NCBI RefSeq assembly: GCF_030408415.1
Contig: NZ_CP046976.1
Coordinates: 124,001-188,000, forward strand
Reading direction: 5' to 3'
Origin: Corynebacterium appendicis CIP 107643
GTDB taxonomy: Bacteria > Actinomycetota > Actinomycetes > Mycobacteriales > Mycobacteriaceae
Length of the DNA: 64,000 nucleotides
The position numbers and the translations under genes are program-made. The notes below the pieces were generated by a model. The model saw only the letters and a list, made by a program, of their open reading frames with translations, was not told the DNA's origin and did not search any database. Position 1 is the first letter of the stretch; each line of letters opens with the position of its first letter. Shown here one piece after another: positions 1 to 11,660 of the stretch.

Positions 1-1282
<1,282 letters not shown>

Positions 1283-1346
1283 TCAAAAGGGGGTGCACGG
1301 CCGGCATGCTGAACTCCGCGACGGGGCGCCAGCCGTGATGTGAGGC

Positions 1347-1418
1347 CTAGAACCCGCCGCGGCGCAGAAGTAGGGCAGCTCCCGGAAGAGCCCTGATCGC
1401 CGCGGTTGCCAATGACAT
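1347..1418 (-). CDS. leuL: leuA leader peptide (23 aa, Leu-rich)
   Basis: A 23-residue open frame upstream of leuA with five Leu codons, including the consecutive block CTA CTT CTG; CTA is a rare codon in such GC-rich genomes. The ATG lies 7 nt after a TAGGAT -10 box, so the transcript would be leaderless and the peptide would be its first translated element. About 90 nt of GC-rich, hairpin-capable sequence separates the peptide stop from the leuA start. This is the arrangement expected for ribosome-mediated attenuation, and leucine leader peptides upstream of leuA are known in actinobacteria. The alternative RNA folds were not computed; the attenuation role is inferred. Confidence 0.72.
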   Translation of the reverse strand: MSLATAAIRALPGAALLLRRGGF

Positions 1419-1425
1419 GTTTCAC

Positions 1426-1453
1426 ATCCTAGCCATAGTGTGGCGGCGCGCAA
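1426..1453 (-). promoter_or_regulatory. leuA promoter
   Basis: On the minus strand a -35 like TTGCGC (1448-1453) and a -10 TAGGAT (1426-1431) are separated by 16 nt. The leader-peptide ATG follows the -10 by 7 nt, which places the start point at or next to the ATG. Confidence 0.6.
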
Positions 1454-1461
1454 CCATCCGG

Positions 1462-2364
1462 TCAGAGGGATTTGCGCGACAAGAAGAAGGTGGCCACGAA
1501 CATCGCCAGGACAGCCAGCGCCATCAGCACCCAGCCCCACACGGTGCTCACCGTGAATGTTTCGCCCAGCAGCGTCATGCCGAGCGAGTACGCGAGCAGC
1601 GGCTCGAAAATCTTCATCGCGGGCAGCGACTGCGACAAATTTCCGGCACTGAACGCGTACTGCTGCACGATTGTGCCGACTATAGCCGCGCCGAGCAGGG
1701 CGTACAGCGGCCACGTGGTCACCAGTTCGGGTACGCCGCCGCGCACGAACGCGTCAACCGTCGTCTTCGAGAACACCGCCAGGTAGCCGAAGATCGCGCC
1801 GCAGACCGCCCCCAGCAAAAACGCGCGCATGACGGATCTTTGCCGCCTCGCCGCTAGCACAGTCACGCCCATCACGACCACGCCCGCGCCCAGCGCGACA
1901 AGCCATTCGCTTATCGACGCCTCCCGCGCCCCCGGCTCCGGCCTGCCCAGCACCACCAGCACTCCCACCGCGACGGTGAGAATGGTGGCCCAGAACGTCT
2001 CGTCGATTTCCATTTTGCGCTGTTCCACGCGCGCCGACAGCACCAACGTCAGAAGCAGTGAAAGCACCAGGACCGGCTGCACCACCAACAGCGTTCCGAA
2101 GGCCAGCGCCACTGCCTGGAAGCCGTACGCCAGCCACGCCAGCGACAACGACAACCACCACGTCGGCCGCCTGATGGCCCCGATCGCCCCCGCCGAGCGC
2201 TGCCCGCCCGCTTCGTCCCGCTTCTCCCGCTTTTCCAGCTTTTCCTGCTGTTCAGCGTTGTAGCGCAGCACAATCTGGTGGCGCCACACGGTTCCGATCG
2301 CGATCGTCAGCGCAGAGGCGAACGCGAAGAAAACGGCGAGGGCATTGTTGTGCACCCGGTTCAT
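1462..2364 (-). CDS. DMT/EamA-like membrane transporter
   Basis: An integral membrane protein of about 300 residues with some nine to ten hydrophobic segments and a short charged cytoplasmic loop (QQEKLEKREKRDEAGG) after the first helix. The overall pattern, two halves of membrane helices with Pro/Gly-rich ends, fits the drug/metabolite transporter superfamily; the substrate cannot be read from the sequence. I chose the second Met (MNRVHNNALAVFF) because the 16 residues before it are Arg/Pro/Thr-rich and unlike a membrane N-terminus; no clear ribosome site is seen. It carries one copy of the repeated 11-mer (1909), read as ASIS in a loop. It follows leuA's control region divergently from the acetamidase gene. 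Confidence 0.75.
   Translation of the reverse strand: MNRVHNNALAVFFAFASALTIAIGTVWRHQIVLRYNAEQQEKLEKREKRDEAGGQRSAGAIGAIRRPTWWLSLSLAWLAYGFQAVALAFGTLLVVQPVLVLSLLLTLVLSARVEQRKMEIDETFWATILTVAVGVLVVLGRPEPGAREASISEWLVALGAGVVVMGVTVLAARRQRSVMRAFLLGAVCGAIFGYLAVFSKTTVDAFVRGGVPELVTTWPLYALLGAAIVGTIVQQYAFSAGNLSQSLPAMKIFEPLLAYSLGMTLLGETFTVSTVWGWVLMALAVLAMFVATFFLSRKSL
1909..1919 (-). repeat. CGTCGATAAGC repeat, copy 1
   Basis: Exact 11-mer on the minus strand, followed by G. It is preceded by a G-rich tract. Inside the DMT transporter gene, read as ASIS. Confidence 0.9.
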
Positions 2365-2478
2365 CGTAGTAGCTGGGGTGCACCCCGTTCGGTGCCCCGG
2401 CCGCACCCGCACCGGCGTGTTAAAGCGAGTACATCTACGGTGAAGGTAGTGGTGAGAACGTGATCAAGAGAGGAAACC

Positions 2479-3375
2479 ATGCACTCCATCAATGCTGAGC
2501 ATTTTGTTTTGTCGATGTCTGCCGAACACGAGCCCAAGCTGGAGATCGGCAGCGGCGACGAAGTGACGGTGCAGACCATGGATTGCTTTTCGGGCACGAT
2601 CGCGGATGAATCGCAGTTGTTCAGCTCGGTTGGCTGGGACAAAGTGAACCCGGCGACCGGCCCGATCGCCGTGTCCGGCGCGCGCCCCGGAGACACCCTC
2701 AAGGTCGAGGTGCTCAGCATCGAGGTGGGCGACCACGCCACCATGACCACGCACCCGGACTTCGGCGCCCTGCCCGGCACGGTTGAAGAGCGCACCCGCA
2801 AGATCCCGGTGCGCGACGGAAAGGCCTTCTTCAGCGACGAGATCGTGCTGCCTATCCGTCCGATGATCGGCGTGATCGGCACCGCCCCCGCCGGCGAAGA
2901 CGTGCCCACCGGCGAGCCCCGTCAGCACGGCGGCAACATGGACACCAAAGAGATCGTGGCCGGCTCCACGCTCTACCTACCCGTCGAGGTCGACGGAGCG
3001 AACCTGAGTATGGGTGACGTCCACGCGGTGATGGGCGACGGCGAAGTCGCTGTCTGCGGCGCAGAAATTGCGGCGGAAGTGAGGGTCAAGGTCACTGTGC
3101 TTTCCGGGCGTCCGCTGCCGTTGCCGTTTCTGGTCTCTGGCGATTCCGTCTACGCCATCTCGTCGGAGGTCGAGCTCATCGACGCCGTCACCGAATCCAC
3201 CCGCATGATGCGCGATTGGGTGGCTGCCGAGAGTAGCCTCGACCCGACTGATGCGCTCATGCTTCTCTCCTTGGCCGGCGACACACAGATCAGCCAGGTC
3301 GTCGACCCGCGCCTGACTGCCCGGTTCCGTCTACCGCTGAGCGTCCTGGAGCAGTGTGGCGTCGAGCTGCCGTAG
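2479..3375 (+). CDS. Acetamidase/formamidase family protein
   Basis: A 298-residue cytoplasmic protein of the FmdA/AmdA family, whose members hydrolyse formamide or acetamide to ammonia and the acid. Family hallmarks are visible: the N-terminal stretch around VQTMDCFSG, the conserved NPATGPIAV segment, the PHxG-like region replaced here by RQHGGNMD, and the GDVHAVMGDGEVAVCGAE block. The ATG is preceded by a strong ribosome site (AGAGAGGAAACC). It stands alone between the DMT transporter and lysC. The true substrate is uncertain; family members are often annotated from homology only. Confidence 0.85.
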   Translation: MHSINAEHFVLSMSAEHEPKLEIGSGDEVTVQTMDCFSGTIADESQLFSSVGWDKVNPATGPIAVSGARPGDTLKVEVLSIEVGDHATMTTHPDFGALPGTVEERTRKIPVRDGKAFFSDEIVLPIRPMIGVIGTAPAGEDVPTGEPRQHGGNMDTKEIVAGSTLYLPVEVDGANLSMGDVHAVMGDGEVAVCGAEIAAEVRVKVTVLSGRPLPLPFLVSGDSVYAISSEVELIDAVTESTRMMRDWVAAESSLDPTDALMLLSLAGDTQISQVVDPRLTARFRLPLSVLEQCGVELP

Positions 3376-3599
3376 AGCCCTCCCGCCGCAGCAGCGCGTG
3401 CCCCGGAATCCTGAGTTCCGCGCCGAATATAGTTCTATACAGAAGCGAGTCCGCTGACTTACGCTGTTAGGCGGTCCGCTCAGGCGGCTGATTCGGCGAT
3501 TCTGGATGCTTCTGGCGCAGCCTGGGGCACGCCGTGCTGACAACCTCATAGAATTTTGCACGTACCTTAAGTTTTAGATTCATGGAAAGGCGGACCAGG

Positions 3600-4865
3600 G
3601 TGGCACTGATCGTCCAGAAATACGGGGGATCCTCGCTGGAGAGCGCCGAGCGCATTCGTGCCGTCGCCGAACGCGTGGTGGCCACACACAAGGCAGGCAA
3701 CGATGTCGTGGTGGTCTGCTCCGCGATGGGCGACACCACTGACGAGTTGCTGGACCTGGCCGCGCAGGTCAACCCGACTCCGCCGCCGCGCGAGATGGAT
3801 ATGCTGCTCACCGCCGGCGAGCGCATCTCCAACTCCCTGGTGGCCATGGCGGTCGCAGGGCTCGGTGCGCCGGTGCAGTCCTTCACCGGTTCGCAGGCCG
3901 GAGTGATCACTACCGAGCGCTACGGCAACGCTCGCATTCTCGAGGTCACCCCGGGCCGCGTCCAGGACGCCATCGATGCTGGCAAGATCGCCATCGTCGC
4001 CGGTTTCCAGGGTGTGAACCGCGACACCCGCGACGTGACCACCCTGGGCCGCGGCGGATCCGACACTACCGCGGTGGCGCTCGCCGCCGCCCTCGGTGCC
4101 GACGAATGCGAGATCTACTCGGACGTCGACGGCATCTACAGCGCCGACCCGCGCATCGTCCCCGACGCGAAGAAGCTTGACAACCTCTGCTTCGAGGAGA
4201 TGCTCGAGCTCGCCGCGTCCGGCTCGAAGATTCTGGTGCTGCGCAGCGTCGAATACGCCCGCGCATTCAATGTTCCCATGCGAGTACGCTCGTCTTACAG
4301 CAACGACACGGGCACGCTGGTGTCCGGAGCGATGGAGGATATCCCCGTGGAAGAAGCAGTCCTGGTCGGTGTCGCCACCGACGATTCCGAAGCAAAGATC
4401 ACCGTGTTCGGCATCCCCGACGTCCCCGGCGAGGCCGCGAAGGTCTTCCGCGCGCTCGCCGACGCCGAGATCAACATCGACATGGTGCTGCAGAACACCT
4501 CCACGCAGGGCAATAACGTCACCGACATCACGTTCACCCTCCCGATCGCGGACGGCCCGCGCGGCATGGAGCTGCTCACCGACCTGGTCAAGAATGAGGG
4601 CTGGGAGGACGTCACCTACAACGACGAGATCGCCAAGGTCTCGCTCGTCGGAGCCGGAATGAAGTCTCACCCGGGAGTCACCGCCGAGTTCACGGAGGCG
4701 TTGCGCGACAAGGGCATCAACATCGGCATGATGAACACCTCCGAGATCCGCATTACCGCTGTGGTGAAGCGCGGCGATATGGAGGAAGCCGCCCGCGTCA
4801 TCCACGACAAATTCGACCTCGGCGGCGACGAGCCCGCCGTCGTCTACGCCGGCACCGGCCGCTAA
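3600..4865 (+). CDS. lysC: Aspartokinase
   Basis: Phosphorylates aspartate, the entry step to lysine, threonine and methionine and to the diaminopimelate of the cell wall. The 421-residue protein matches the usual length in C. glutamicum: kinase domain at the N-terminus ([22 protein letters not shown]) and two ACT domains at the C-terminus that bind lysine plus threonine. I chose the GTG at 3600 because the KYGGSS motif then lies at the standard position and GAAAGGCGG precedes it; an in-frame ATG at 3582 would add six residues and would remove that site. asd follows 60 nt downstream in the same operon. Confidence 0.96.
   Translation: MALIVQKYGGSSLESAERIRAVAERVVATHKAGNDVVVVCSAMGDTTDELLDLAAQVNPTPPPREMDMLLTAGERISNSLVAMAVAGLGAPVQSFTGSQAGVITTERYGNARILEVTPGRVQDAIDAGKIAIVAGFQGVNRDTRDVTTLGRGGSDTTAVALAAALGADECEIYSDVDGIYSADPRIVPDAKKLDNLCFEEMLELAASGSKILVLRSVEYARAFNVPMRVRSSYSNDTGTLVSGAMEDIPVEEAVLVGVATDDSEAKITVFGIPDVPGEAAKVFRALADAEINIDMVLQNTSTQGNNVTDITFTLPIADGPRGMELLTDLVKNEGWEDVTYNDEIAKVSLVGAGMKSHPGVTAEFTEALRDKGINIGMMNTSEIRITAVVKRGDMEEAARVIHDKFDLGGDEPAVVYAGTGR
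4347..4865 (+). CDS. lysC beta: Aspartokinase beta subunit from internal start
   Basis: An in-frame GTG at 4347 inside lysC, preceded by GGAGGAT, would give a 172-residue protein consisting of the two ACT domains. In C. glutamicum the same internal start produces the beta subunit, of the same length, that joins the full-length alpha chain in an alpha2beta2 enzyme and takes part in feedback control. The sequence shows the start and ribosome site; use in this organism is inferred from the close match. Confidence 0.75.
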   Translation: MEEAVLVGVATDDSEAKITVFGIPDVPGEAAKVFRALADAEINIDMVLQNTSTQGNNVTDITFTLPIADGPRGMELLTDLVKNEGWEDVTYNDEIAKVSLVGAGMKSHPGVTAEFTEALRDKGINIGMMNTSEIRITAVVKRGDMEEAARVIHDKFDLGGDEPAVVYAGTGR

Positions 4866-6511
<1,646 letters not shown>

Positions 6512-6631
6512 GAGTGCAGACGTTACCAGCCTAAAGGCCGGTGACCTGCGAACGATGGGCGGACAGCTACTCGAAACTGGCAGGGGGCTGCCGGATGATT
6601 CAAACAAAGTAATGAGTTAGGGCGTACTTGC

Positions 6632-6660
6632 TTGAAGGGCCTATCAGGCGTGCGTAGTGT
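6632..6660 (+). promoter_or_regulatory. Candidate catalase promoter
   Basis: TTGAAG (6632-6637) and TAGTGT (6655-6660) are spaced by 17 nt, about 50 nt upstream of the catalase ATG. The 5' leader then holds an AACGAGGAGGG ribosome site. Confidence 0.5.
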
Positions 6661-6708
6661 CGGGTTCACCAGTGAATCAAACCTGATTTAACGAGGAGGG
6701 CCACCTAC

Positions 6709-8304
6709 ATGGCTGACAATAAACCTGCTGAAGAGATTGTGAAGAAGGGCGAGCGCGCCGCCGGTAACGGCAAGACCACCCGCCTGGGCGGCCAGCCGGT
6801 CGTGTCGGAGAACATCTCCGTCACCGCCGGCCCGCAGGGCCCGAACTTGCTGGACGATATCCACCTCGTGGAGAAGCTCGCTCACTTCAACCGCGAAAAT
6901 GTCCCGGAGCGCATCCCGCACGCTAAGGGCCACGGTGCATTCGGTGAGCTGCACATCACCGAGGACGTTTCCAAGTACACCAAGGCCAAACTGTTCCAGC
7001 CGGGCACCGTCACCCCGATGGCCGTGCGTTTCTCCACAGTCGCAGGTGAGGCCGGCTCCCCGGACACCTGGCGCGACGTCCACGGCTTCGCCCTGCGTTT
7101 CTGGACCGAGGACGGCAACTACGACATCGTCGGCAACAACACCCCGACCTTCTTCCTGCGCGACCCCGTTAAGTTCCCGGACTTCATCCACTCCCAGAAG
7201 CGCCAGCCGGATTCCGGCCTGCGCAACGACGAGATGCAGTGGGACTTCTGGACCCGCACCCCTGAGTCCGCCCACCAGGTGACCTACCTCCTCGGCGACC
7301 GCGGTACCCCGAAGACCTCCCGCCACCAGGACGGCTTCGGTTCCCACACCTTCCAGTGGGTCAACGAAGAGGGCGACGCAGTCTGGATCAAGTACCACTT
7401 CAAGACCCGTCAGGGCTGGGAGTGCTTCACCGACGAAGAAGCAGGCAAGATGGCCGGCGACAACGCCGATCACCACCGCGAGGACCTGTTCGAGGCCATC
7501 GAGCGCGGCGACTACCCGATCTGGGACGTCAAGGTCCAGATCATGCCGTTCGAGGATGCGGAGAACTACCGCTTCAACCCCTTCGACCTCACCAAGATTT
7601 GGTCCCAGAAGGACTACCCGCTTGTCGACGTCGGCTACTTCGTCCTCAACCGCAACCCGAAGAACTTCCACGCTCAGATCGAGCAGCTGGCTCTTGACCC
7701 GTCCAACATCGTGCCGGGCGTCGGTCTGTCCCCGGACCGCATGCTGCAGGGCCGTGTCTTCGCATACGCTGACCAGCACCGCTACCGCATCGGACCGAAC
7801 TACAAGGACCTGCCGGTTAACCAGCCGATCGTGCCGGTGAACACCTACGCAGAGCGTGGCCCGATGGCCTTCTTCTTCAACAACGAAGGCGAGCCGAACT
7901 ACAGCCCGAACCGCACGGACAAGGGCGCGGGCTACCTTGACAACGGTGAGGATTCCTCCTCCAACCACACCTCTTACGGTCAGGCCCACGACCTGTACGT
8001 CAACCCGGACCCGCACGGCACCGACCTGGTCCGCGCCGCCTACGTCAAGCATGCCGAGGACGATGACTTCGGCCAGGCAGGCACGCTGTACCGCGAGGTC
8101 TTCGACGACGCAGAACGTGAGCGTTTCATCGACAACGTCACCAACAAAATGCTGCCGATCGAGGACAAGGACGTCGAGGAGCGCACCTTCGCCTACTGGG
8201 GCAAGGTCGACGCCGACCTTGAGCCGAAGCTCCGCGAGGTGCTGGCCAAGAAGCGCGAGGACGCTTCCAGGGACTTCGAGGAAGAGGTCTCCTTCAACGG
8301 CTAG
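6709..8304 (+). CDS. katA: Catalase
   Basis: Haem catalase that disproportionates hydrogen peroxide in the cytoplasm. The 531-residue protein has the active-site His at residue 71 (RIPHAKGHG), the distal Asn region (VGNNTPTFF), the haem-ligand signature RVFAYADQHRYR with its Tyr, and normal small-subunit catalase length. GAGGAGGG lies ahead of the ATG. Codon use is strongly biased to C-ending codons, as in highly expressed genes. It is followed by a perfect 19-bp terminator hairpin. No copy of the 11-mer repeat is found in it. Confidence 0.97.
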   Translation: MADNKPAEEIVKKGERAAGNGKTTRLGGQPVVSENISVTAGPQGPNLLDDIHLVEKLAHFNRENVPERIPHAKGHGAFGELHITEDVSKYTKAKLFQPGTVTPMAVRFSTVAGEAGSPDTWRDVHGFALRFWTEDGNYDIVGNNTPTFFLRDPVKFPDFIHSQKRQPDSGLRNDEMQWDFWTRTPESAHQVTYLLGDRGTPKTSRHQDGFGSHTFQWVNEEGDAVWIKYHFKTRQGWECFTDEEAGKMAGDNADHHREDLFEAIERGDYPIWDVKVQIMPFEDAENYRFNPFDLTKIWSQKDYPLVDVGYFVLNRNPKNFHAQIEQLALDPSNIVPGVGLSPDRMLQGRVFAYADQHRYRIGPNYKDLPVNQPIVPVNTYAERGPMAFFFNNEGEPNYSPNRTDKGAGYLDNGEDSSSNHTSYGQAHDLYVNPDPHGTDLVRAAYVKHAEDDDFGQAGTLYREVFDDAERERFIDNVTNKMLPIEDKDVEERTFAYWGKVDADLEPKLREVLAKKREDASRDFEEEVSFNG

Positions 8305-8337
8305 AGGCTCACGCTGCTAGGCGCGGCTTCCCTCCGC

Positions 8338-8393
8338 CGAACCCCTGTTCACTGCTGCCGGATGTGTAGCAGTGAACAGGGGTTCGTTGTTTC
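8338..8393 (+). terminator. katA terminator
   Basis: Arms 8338-8356 and 8368-8386 form a perfect 19-bp stem with an 11-nt loop, followed by TTGTTT. It lies 34 nt after the catalase stop. Confidence 0.85.
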
Positions 8394-8509
8394 TGCCGCC
8401 GAGGCTCCGAAGAATGCGCCCCGGTGATTGCCCCGGACCCAGCCTTCCACGCGACGAGGCCCCCGGATCGAGTCCGACCCGCGCTCGAACACTCCCCCTG
8501 AAACGCTAA

Positions 8510-8586
8510 ATCCAGCTATCTGGACCCAGCTAACCGGCTTGATAACGGTGAATAGCTGGATCCAAATAGCTGGATCTGGTTTTTGG
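8510..8586. terminator. Long hairpin between katA and mnhG, likely bidirectional terminator
   Basis: Arms 8510-8532 and 8553-8575 pair over 23 nt with two mismatches; the loop holds a further ACCG/CGGT stem. Each arm contains the unit TAGCTGGA or its complement twice. A T-rich stretch follows on the plus strand. On the minus strand it comes after the mnhG stop and the 11-mer repeat at 8605. Together with the katA terminator it accounts for the 312 nt without a gene; nothing else is seen there. Confidence 0.65.
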
Positions 8587-8604
8587 TGGGGTGGACGCGT
8601 TGGG

Positions 8605-8615
8605 CGTCGATAAGC
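8605..8615 (+). repeat. CGTCGATAAGC repeat, copy 2
   Basis: Exact 11-mer followed by G, with a G-rich tract before it. Intergenic: it ends 1 nt from the stop codon of mnhG (minus strand), so in the mnhG transcript the order is stop, GCUUAUCGAC, hairpin. Confidence 0.92.
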
Positions 8616-8616
8616 G

Positions 8617-8964
8617 TTATTGCTTTTTCGCGCGCTCCTCGCGCAGCAATGCGGCGCGCGGATCGACGACGGTGACTCCGTGGATCGCGCGGCCCATGAT
8701 GAACGAGCCGACGGAACCGACAATCCACACGCCGAGGATGGCGACGACGGCGCGGATGAAATCGCCCGCGTTGACACCGTCGGTGGACCAGTCCGTGATG
8801 AGCTTGGCCAGGATGAGGGCAGGGAAGGCGATGCACACCAGCGGGCCGAGCAAGTTGACGCGGGTGAGGGCGTTGGGGGCGCGCAGCTGCAGGATCAGCG
8901 TCGCCACCGACATGAAAACGGCGAGGAACACGAAAACCAGAACGATGATCTGCCAGATAGCCAT
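8617..8964 (-). CDS. mnhG: Mrp/Mnh antiporter subunit G
   Basis: A 115-residue membrane subunit of the multi-component Na+(K+)/H+ antiporter. It has three hydrophobic helices (1-25, 40-58, 68-90), and its core RAPNALTRVNLLGP matches the PhaG/MnhG family. The start is placed at MAIWQIIVL, whose ATG shares one base with the mnhF stop (TAATG), a coupling seen through this operon. It is the last gene of the cluster. Confidence 0.93.
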   Translation of the reverse strand: MAIWQIIVLVFVFLAVFMSVATLILQLRAPNALTRVNLLGPLVCIAFPALILAKLITDWSTDGVNAGDFIRAVVAILGVWIVGSVGSFIMGRAIHGVTVVDPRAALLREERAKKQ

Positions 8965-9230
8965 TAGCGGCGCCCCCTCGAGATGATGCGTGACATCGAC
9001 AGCGTTGGGATCGCGCCGCAGACGATTGCCGCGAGAATCGCGATCTCGTAGCCGATGAACGTGTCGTTGAACAGGGTCCAGATGAAGTAGAGGCAGACCA
9101 TCGTGTAAAAGATGTAATCCGCCATGACAGCTCTGTCGAGCTCGTCTTTCGAACGCAGGATCGCTAGCAGCCCGGCGACCATGCACACGGCCATGATGCC
9201 GATGCATACGGTGAGGATCATTTCAAACAT
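8964..9230 (-). CDS. mnhF: Mrp/Mnh antiporter subunit F
   Basis: An 88-residue protein with three membrane helices and the conserved RSKDELDRAVMADY segment between helices 1 and 2, typical of the MnhF/PhaF family of the Mrp complex. Its start lies 2 nt from the mnhE stop and its stop overlaps the mnhG start, so it is translated as part of the polycistron. Confidence 0.93.
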   Translation of the reverse strand: MFEMILTVCIGIMAVCMVAGLLAILRSKDELDRAVMADYIFYTMVCLYFIWTLFNDTFIGYEIAILAAIVCGAIPTLSMSRIISRGRR

Positions 9231-9232
9231 GG

Positions 9233-9742
9233 TTAGTTCCTCTCTTTCGTGGCGCGCTCTGCACGGCGCTTGCGGGCACGAGCGCGGGCACGGCGTTCGC
9301 GGCGGGCACGGTCGGCGGCGTCGATGGGGTCGGCGGCATCGGGGTTGAGGCGGCTGCGGAAGTCACGGTAGGGCTCCCACAGCACCTGCGCGGGGTCGAT
9401 GGGCTGGTCCTTGACTCGGGGGGCGACGTGCTCCTCCATGTCGGCGAGCCCGGCGACGATGTCTTCGGGGTTCGAGCCGAAAGCGGCTTGGACGAGCATT
9501 ACCTGCGGCTTGCCGGGAATATTGTCGCGGAAGCCGAAGGACAAGGTGGACGGGGTCGCGGTGACGGAGGTGGAGAACCAGAAAAGTTCCCAGTCGCCGT
9601 CGATACGCAGCGGGTAGTAGACGATGATTGGGTCGATGCCGGAATTCGGGCGCAGCGCGGCGAACGCGGTGCTGAAACCGACGACGATGATCTCTTTGAC
9701 GATCCAGAAGAAGTATCGGATGCCGTGCAGGATGGTTCTCAT
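9233..9742 (-). CDS. mnhE: Mrp/Mnh antiporter subunit E
   Basis: A 169-residue member of the MnhE family: an N-terminal membrane segment (about 12-30) followed by a soluble part with the conserved PLRIDGDWELFWFSTSVTAT-type block. The C-terminus is very rich in Arg and Ala and is probably cytoplasmic. Its ATG overlaps the mnhD stop by 1 nt. Confidence 0.93.
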   Translation of the reverse strand: MRTILHGIRYFFWIVKEIIVVGFSTAFAALRPNSGIDPIIVYYPLRIDGDWELFWFSTSVTATPSTLSFGFRDNIPGKPQVMLVQAAFGSNPEDIVAGLADMEEHVAPRVKDQPIDPAQVLWEPYRDFRSRLNPDAADPIDAADRARRERRARARARKRRAERATKERN

Positions 9743-11271
9743 TACTGGCCCCCTTGCAGGTTAGCGGTGTCGGGCACCCCGATGGGGTCGGGGCCGAGGA
9801 CGGCGGAGGAGTAGGCGTCGACGTCGAGAAGCGCGTCGATGGACGCCGTCGTCGCGCCCCACAGCGGGCCGGCGGCGAGGAACATCGCAAGCGAGATGAG
9901 CATCAAGCTTGCCGACGGCGCCAGCAGCGCCCCACGCACGTTCAGATTCCTCGGGAACCGCTGCATCGGCTTGCCCCAGAAGACTTCCCGCCAGACGCGG
10001 AACATGGCCAGCATCGCGCCGAAGGACGCAATGATGATAGCGGCGATGACGACCCAGGCTCGCTCGTCGCCGCCGCGCGCCGCCGCGAAGACGAGGGTGA
10101 GCTTGCCCCACAGGCCGGAGAATGGCGGGAAGCCGATGACGGAGAACGCGCCGGCCGCGAAGACAGTGGCGGTGAGCGGGTCGCGCCGCGCGAGGCCGGA
10201 GAGCTTCGAGATCGTGCCGGTGCCGTAGGTCTCCTCGATCGCGCCGGAGTTGAGGGTAAGCGCGCCGATCGTGATCATGTGGTGCAGCGTGTACATCAGG
10301 CCGGCGGCGAGCGCGTACCGCGGGTCTTCCTGCGTGAACGCGAGCATGACCAGGATGAACGGCATACCGTTGACCATCTGGTAGCCGAGCACCTGGCGGA
10401 TCGTGGATTCCGCGAGCCCGGCGTACGCGCCGACGAGCATGGAGACCACCATCACGGCGATGATCAGCCAGTTCCAGCGCGGGTCCATGTCGAAAATGAC
10501 GACCCATATGCGGAACAGCATGTACACCGCGACCTTCGTGTGCAGGCCGGAGAACAGGCCCATGACAGCAGCGCTTGTCGACGTGTACGTCCGCGGCAGC
10601 CACGTATGCAGCGGGAACACAGCGGCCTTCGCGCACACGGCGATGACCACGATGCCCATGGCGACTGTGACGGGGCCATTGCCGGCCGCTGCTCCCTTCA
10701 GCGCACCGATATTGACTGCGCCGGTGGCCGCGTAGACGAAGCCGACGCCGATGAGTAGGAAGGTCGATGCAGAGAGATTCACCAGGACGAATAGGCGCGC
10801 CGACTGGAGACGGTGGCGCGTGCCGGTCATGGCGATCAGGCCGTAGGACGGCAGCAGCATGACCTCGATCATGACGAAGAAGTTGAACAAATCCGCCGTG
10901 AGCAGCGCGCCGGAGACACCGGTGAGCAGCACCAGGGACAGCGGGGTGAAGTACCGCGCGTGGGTCTCACCGGAGATGATGGCGAACCAGTTGGAGATCA
11001 GGGCCACCAGCATCGTGGTGATGAGCATGATCGCGGAGAACTGGTCGCCGCCGAGCGCGATGCCGGCGCCGCCGGGGTAGAGGCCGATGACGTGGCCGAT
11101 CGTTCCGTGCTGGGCGGTGTGGCTGTACAGCCAGATGCCGCCGGCTAAGTTGATAGCCGGGATGATCAGCCCCAGCGCGCTGTTGAGGGCGCGCCACGGG
11201 GAGATCGCCGTGATCGCCGCGACGATGAGCGGCAGGGCGATGAAAACGGGGAGAAGTGCTTCAGGGGCCAC
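9742..11271 (-). CDS. mnhD: Mrp/Mnh antiporter subunit D
   Basis: A 509-residue membrane protein of the family shared with NuoM/NuoN of complex I. About 13-14 hydrophobic segments are visible. The key Lys/His-bearing regions include the KAAVFPLHTWLPRTYTSTSA stretch and LHTKVAVYMLFR. It forms one of the two proton-path subunits of the antiporter. Start and stop overlap its neighbours mnhC and mnhE. Confidence 0.95.
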   Translation of the reverse strand: MAPEALLPVFIALPLIVAAITAISPWRALNSALGLIIPAINLAGGIWLYSHTAQHGTIGHVIGLYPGGAGIALGGDQFSAIMLITTMLVALISNWFAIISGETHARYFTPLSLVLLTGVSGALLTADLFNFFVMIEVMLLPSYGLIAMTGTRHRLQSARLFVLVNLSASTFLLIGVGFVYAATGAVNIGALKGAAAGNGPVTVAMGIVVIAVCAKAAVFPLHTWLPRTYTSTSAAVMGLFSGLHTKVAVYMLFRIWVVIFDMDPRWNWLIIAVMVVSMLVGAYAGLAESTIRQVLGYQMVNGMPFILVMLAFTQEDPRYALAAGLMYTLHHMITIGALTLNSGAIEETYGTGTISKLSGLARRDPLTATVFAAGAFSVIGFPPFSGLWGKLTLVFAAARGGDERAWVVIAAIIIASFGAMLAMFRVWREVFWGKPMQRFPRNLNVRGALLAPSASLMLISLAMFLAAGPLWGATTASIDALLDVDAYSSAVLGPDPIGVPDTANLQGGQ

Positions 11272-11660
11272 TAGTTGCGCACCCCCTTATGGGCCTTGCG
11301 TCCGGCGGTGGTGAGGGCGTCGGGGCCGAGCTTGGCCTCCTGTTCGGCGTCGAGAATGTTGTCGATGGTGTCGTCGTCGCGCCCGAGTGCTGCCATGAGA
11401 AGCAGGATCGTCGTGGTGGCCATCGCGATCACGATGGCTGTGAGGACGAATGCCTGGGGGAGCGGGTCCGCCATCTGGTCCATCGGGGTCGTGGAGGGGA
11501 ATGCTTCCCCGCGCCATGCCCCGTTGCCGGCGGCCAGCAGCATCAAGTTGCCTGCGTGGCCGAGCAGCGACATGCCGAAGACGATGCGAACCATGCCGCG
11601 CTGCATGATCAGGTACACCGCCCCCGCAATGAGGATTCCGACGGTAGCTGCGTAGATCAT
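11271..11660 (-). CDS. mnhC: Mrp/Mnh antiporter subunit C
   Basis: A 129-residue NuoK-like subunit with three membrane helices. The conserved VFGMSLLGHAGNLMLL and PQAFVLTAIVIAMATT segments define the MnhC family. Its ATG overlaps the mnhA stop by 4 nt. Confidence 0.95.
   Translation of the reverse strand: MIYAATVGILIAGAVYLIMQRGMVRIVFGMSLLGHAGNLMLLAAGNGAWRGEAFPSTTPMDQMADPLPQAFVLTAIVIAMATTTILLLMAALGRDDDTIDNILDAEQEAKLGPDALTTAGRKAHKGVRN

Noticed and set aside
1411..1426. Possible GlxR operator at the leuA start (TGTGAAACATGTCATT on the minus strand)
   Set aside because: Only the left half fits TGTGA-N6-TCACA; two mismatches in the right half.
3567..4805. 412-codon frame opposite lysC
   Set aside because: Shadow of lysC; no family features.
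6688..8052. 454-codon frame opposite katA
   Set aside because: Shadow of a strongly codon-biased gene; composition dominated by Val, Leu and Arg.
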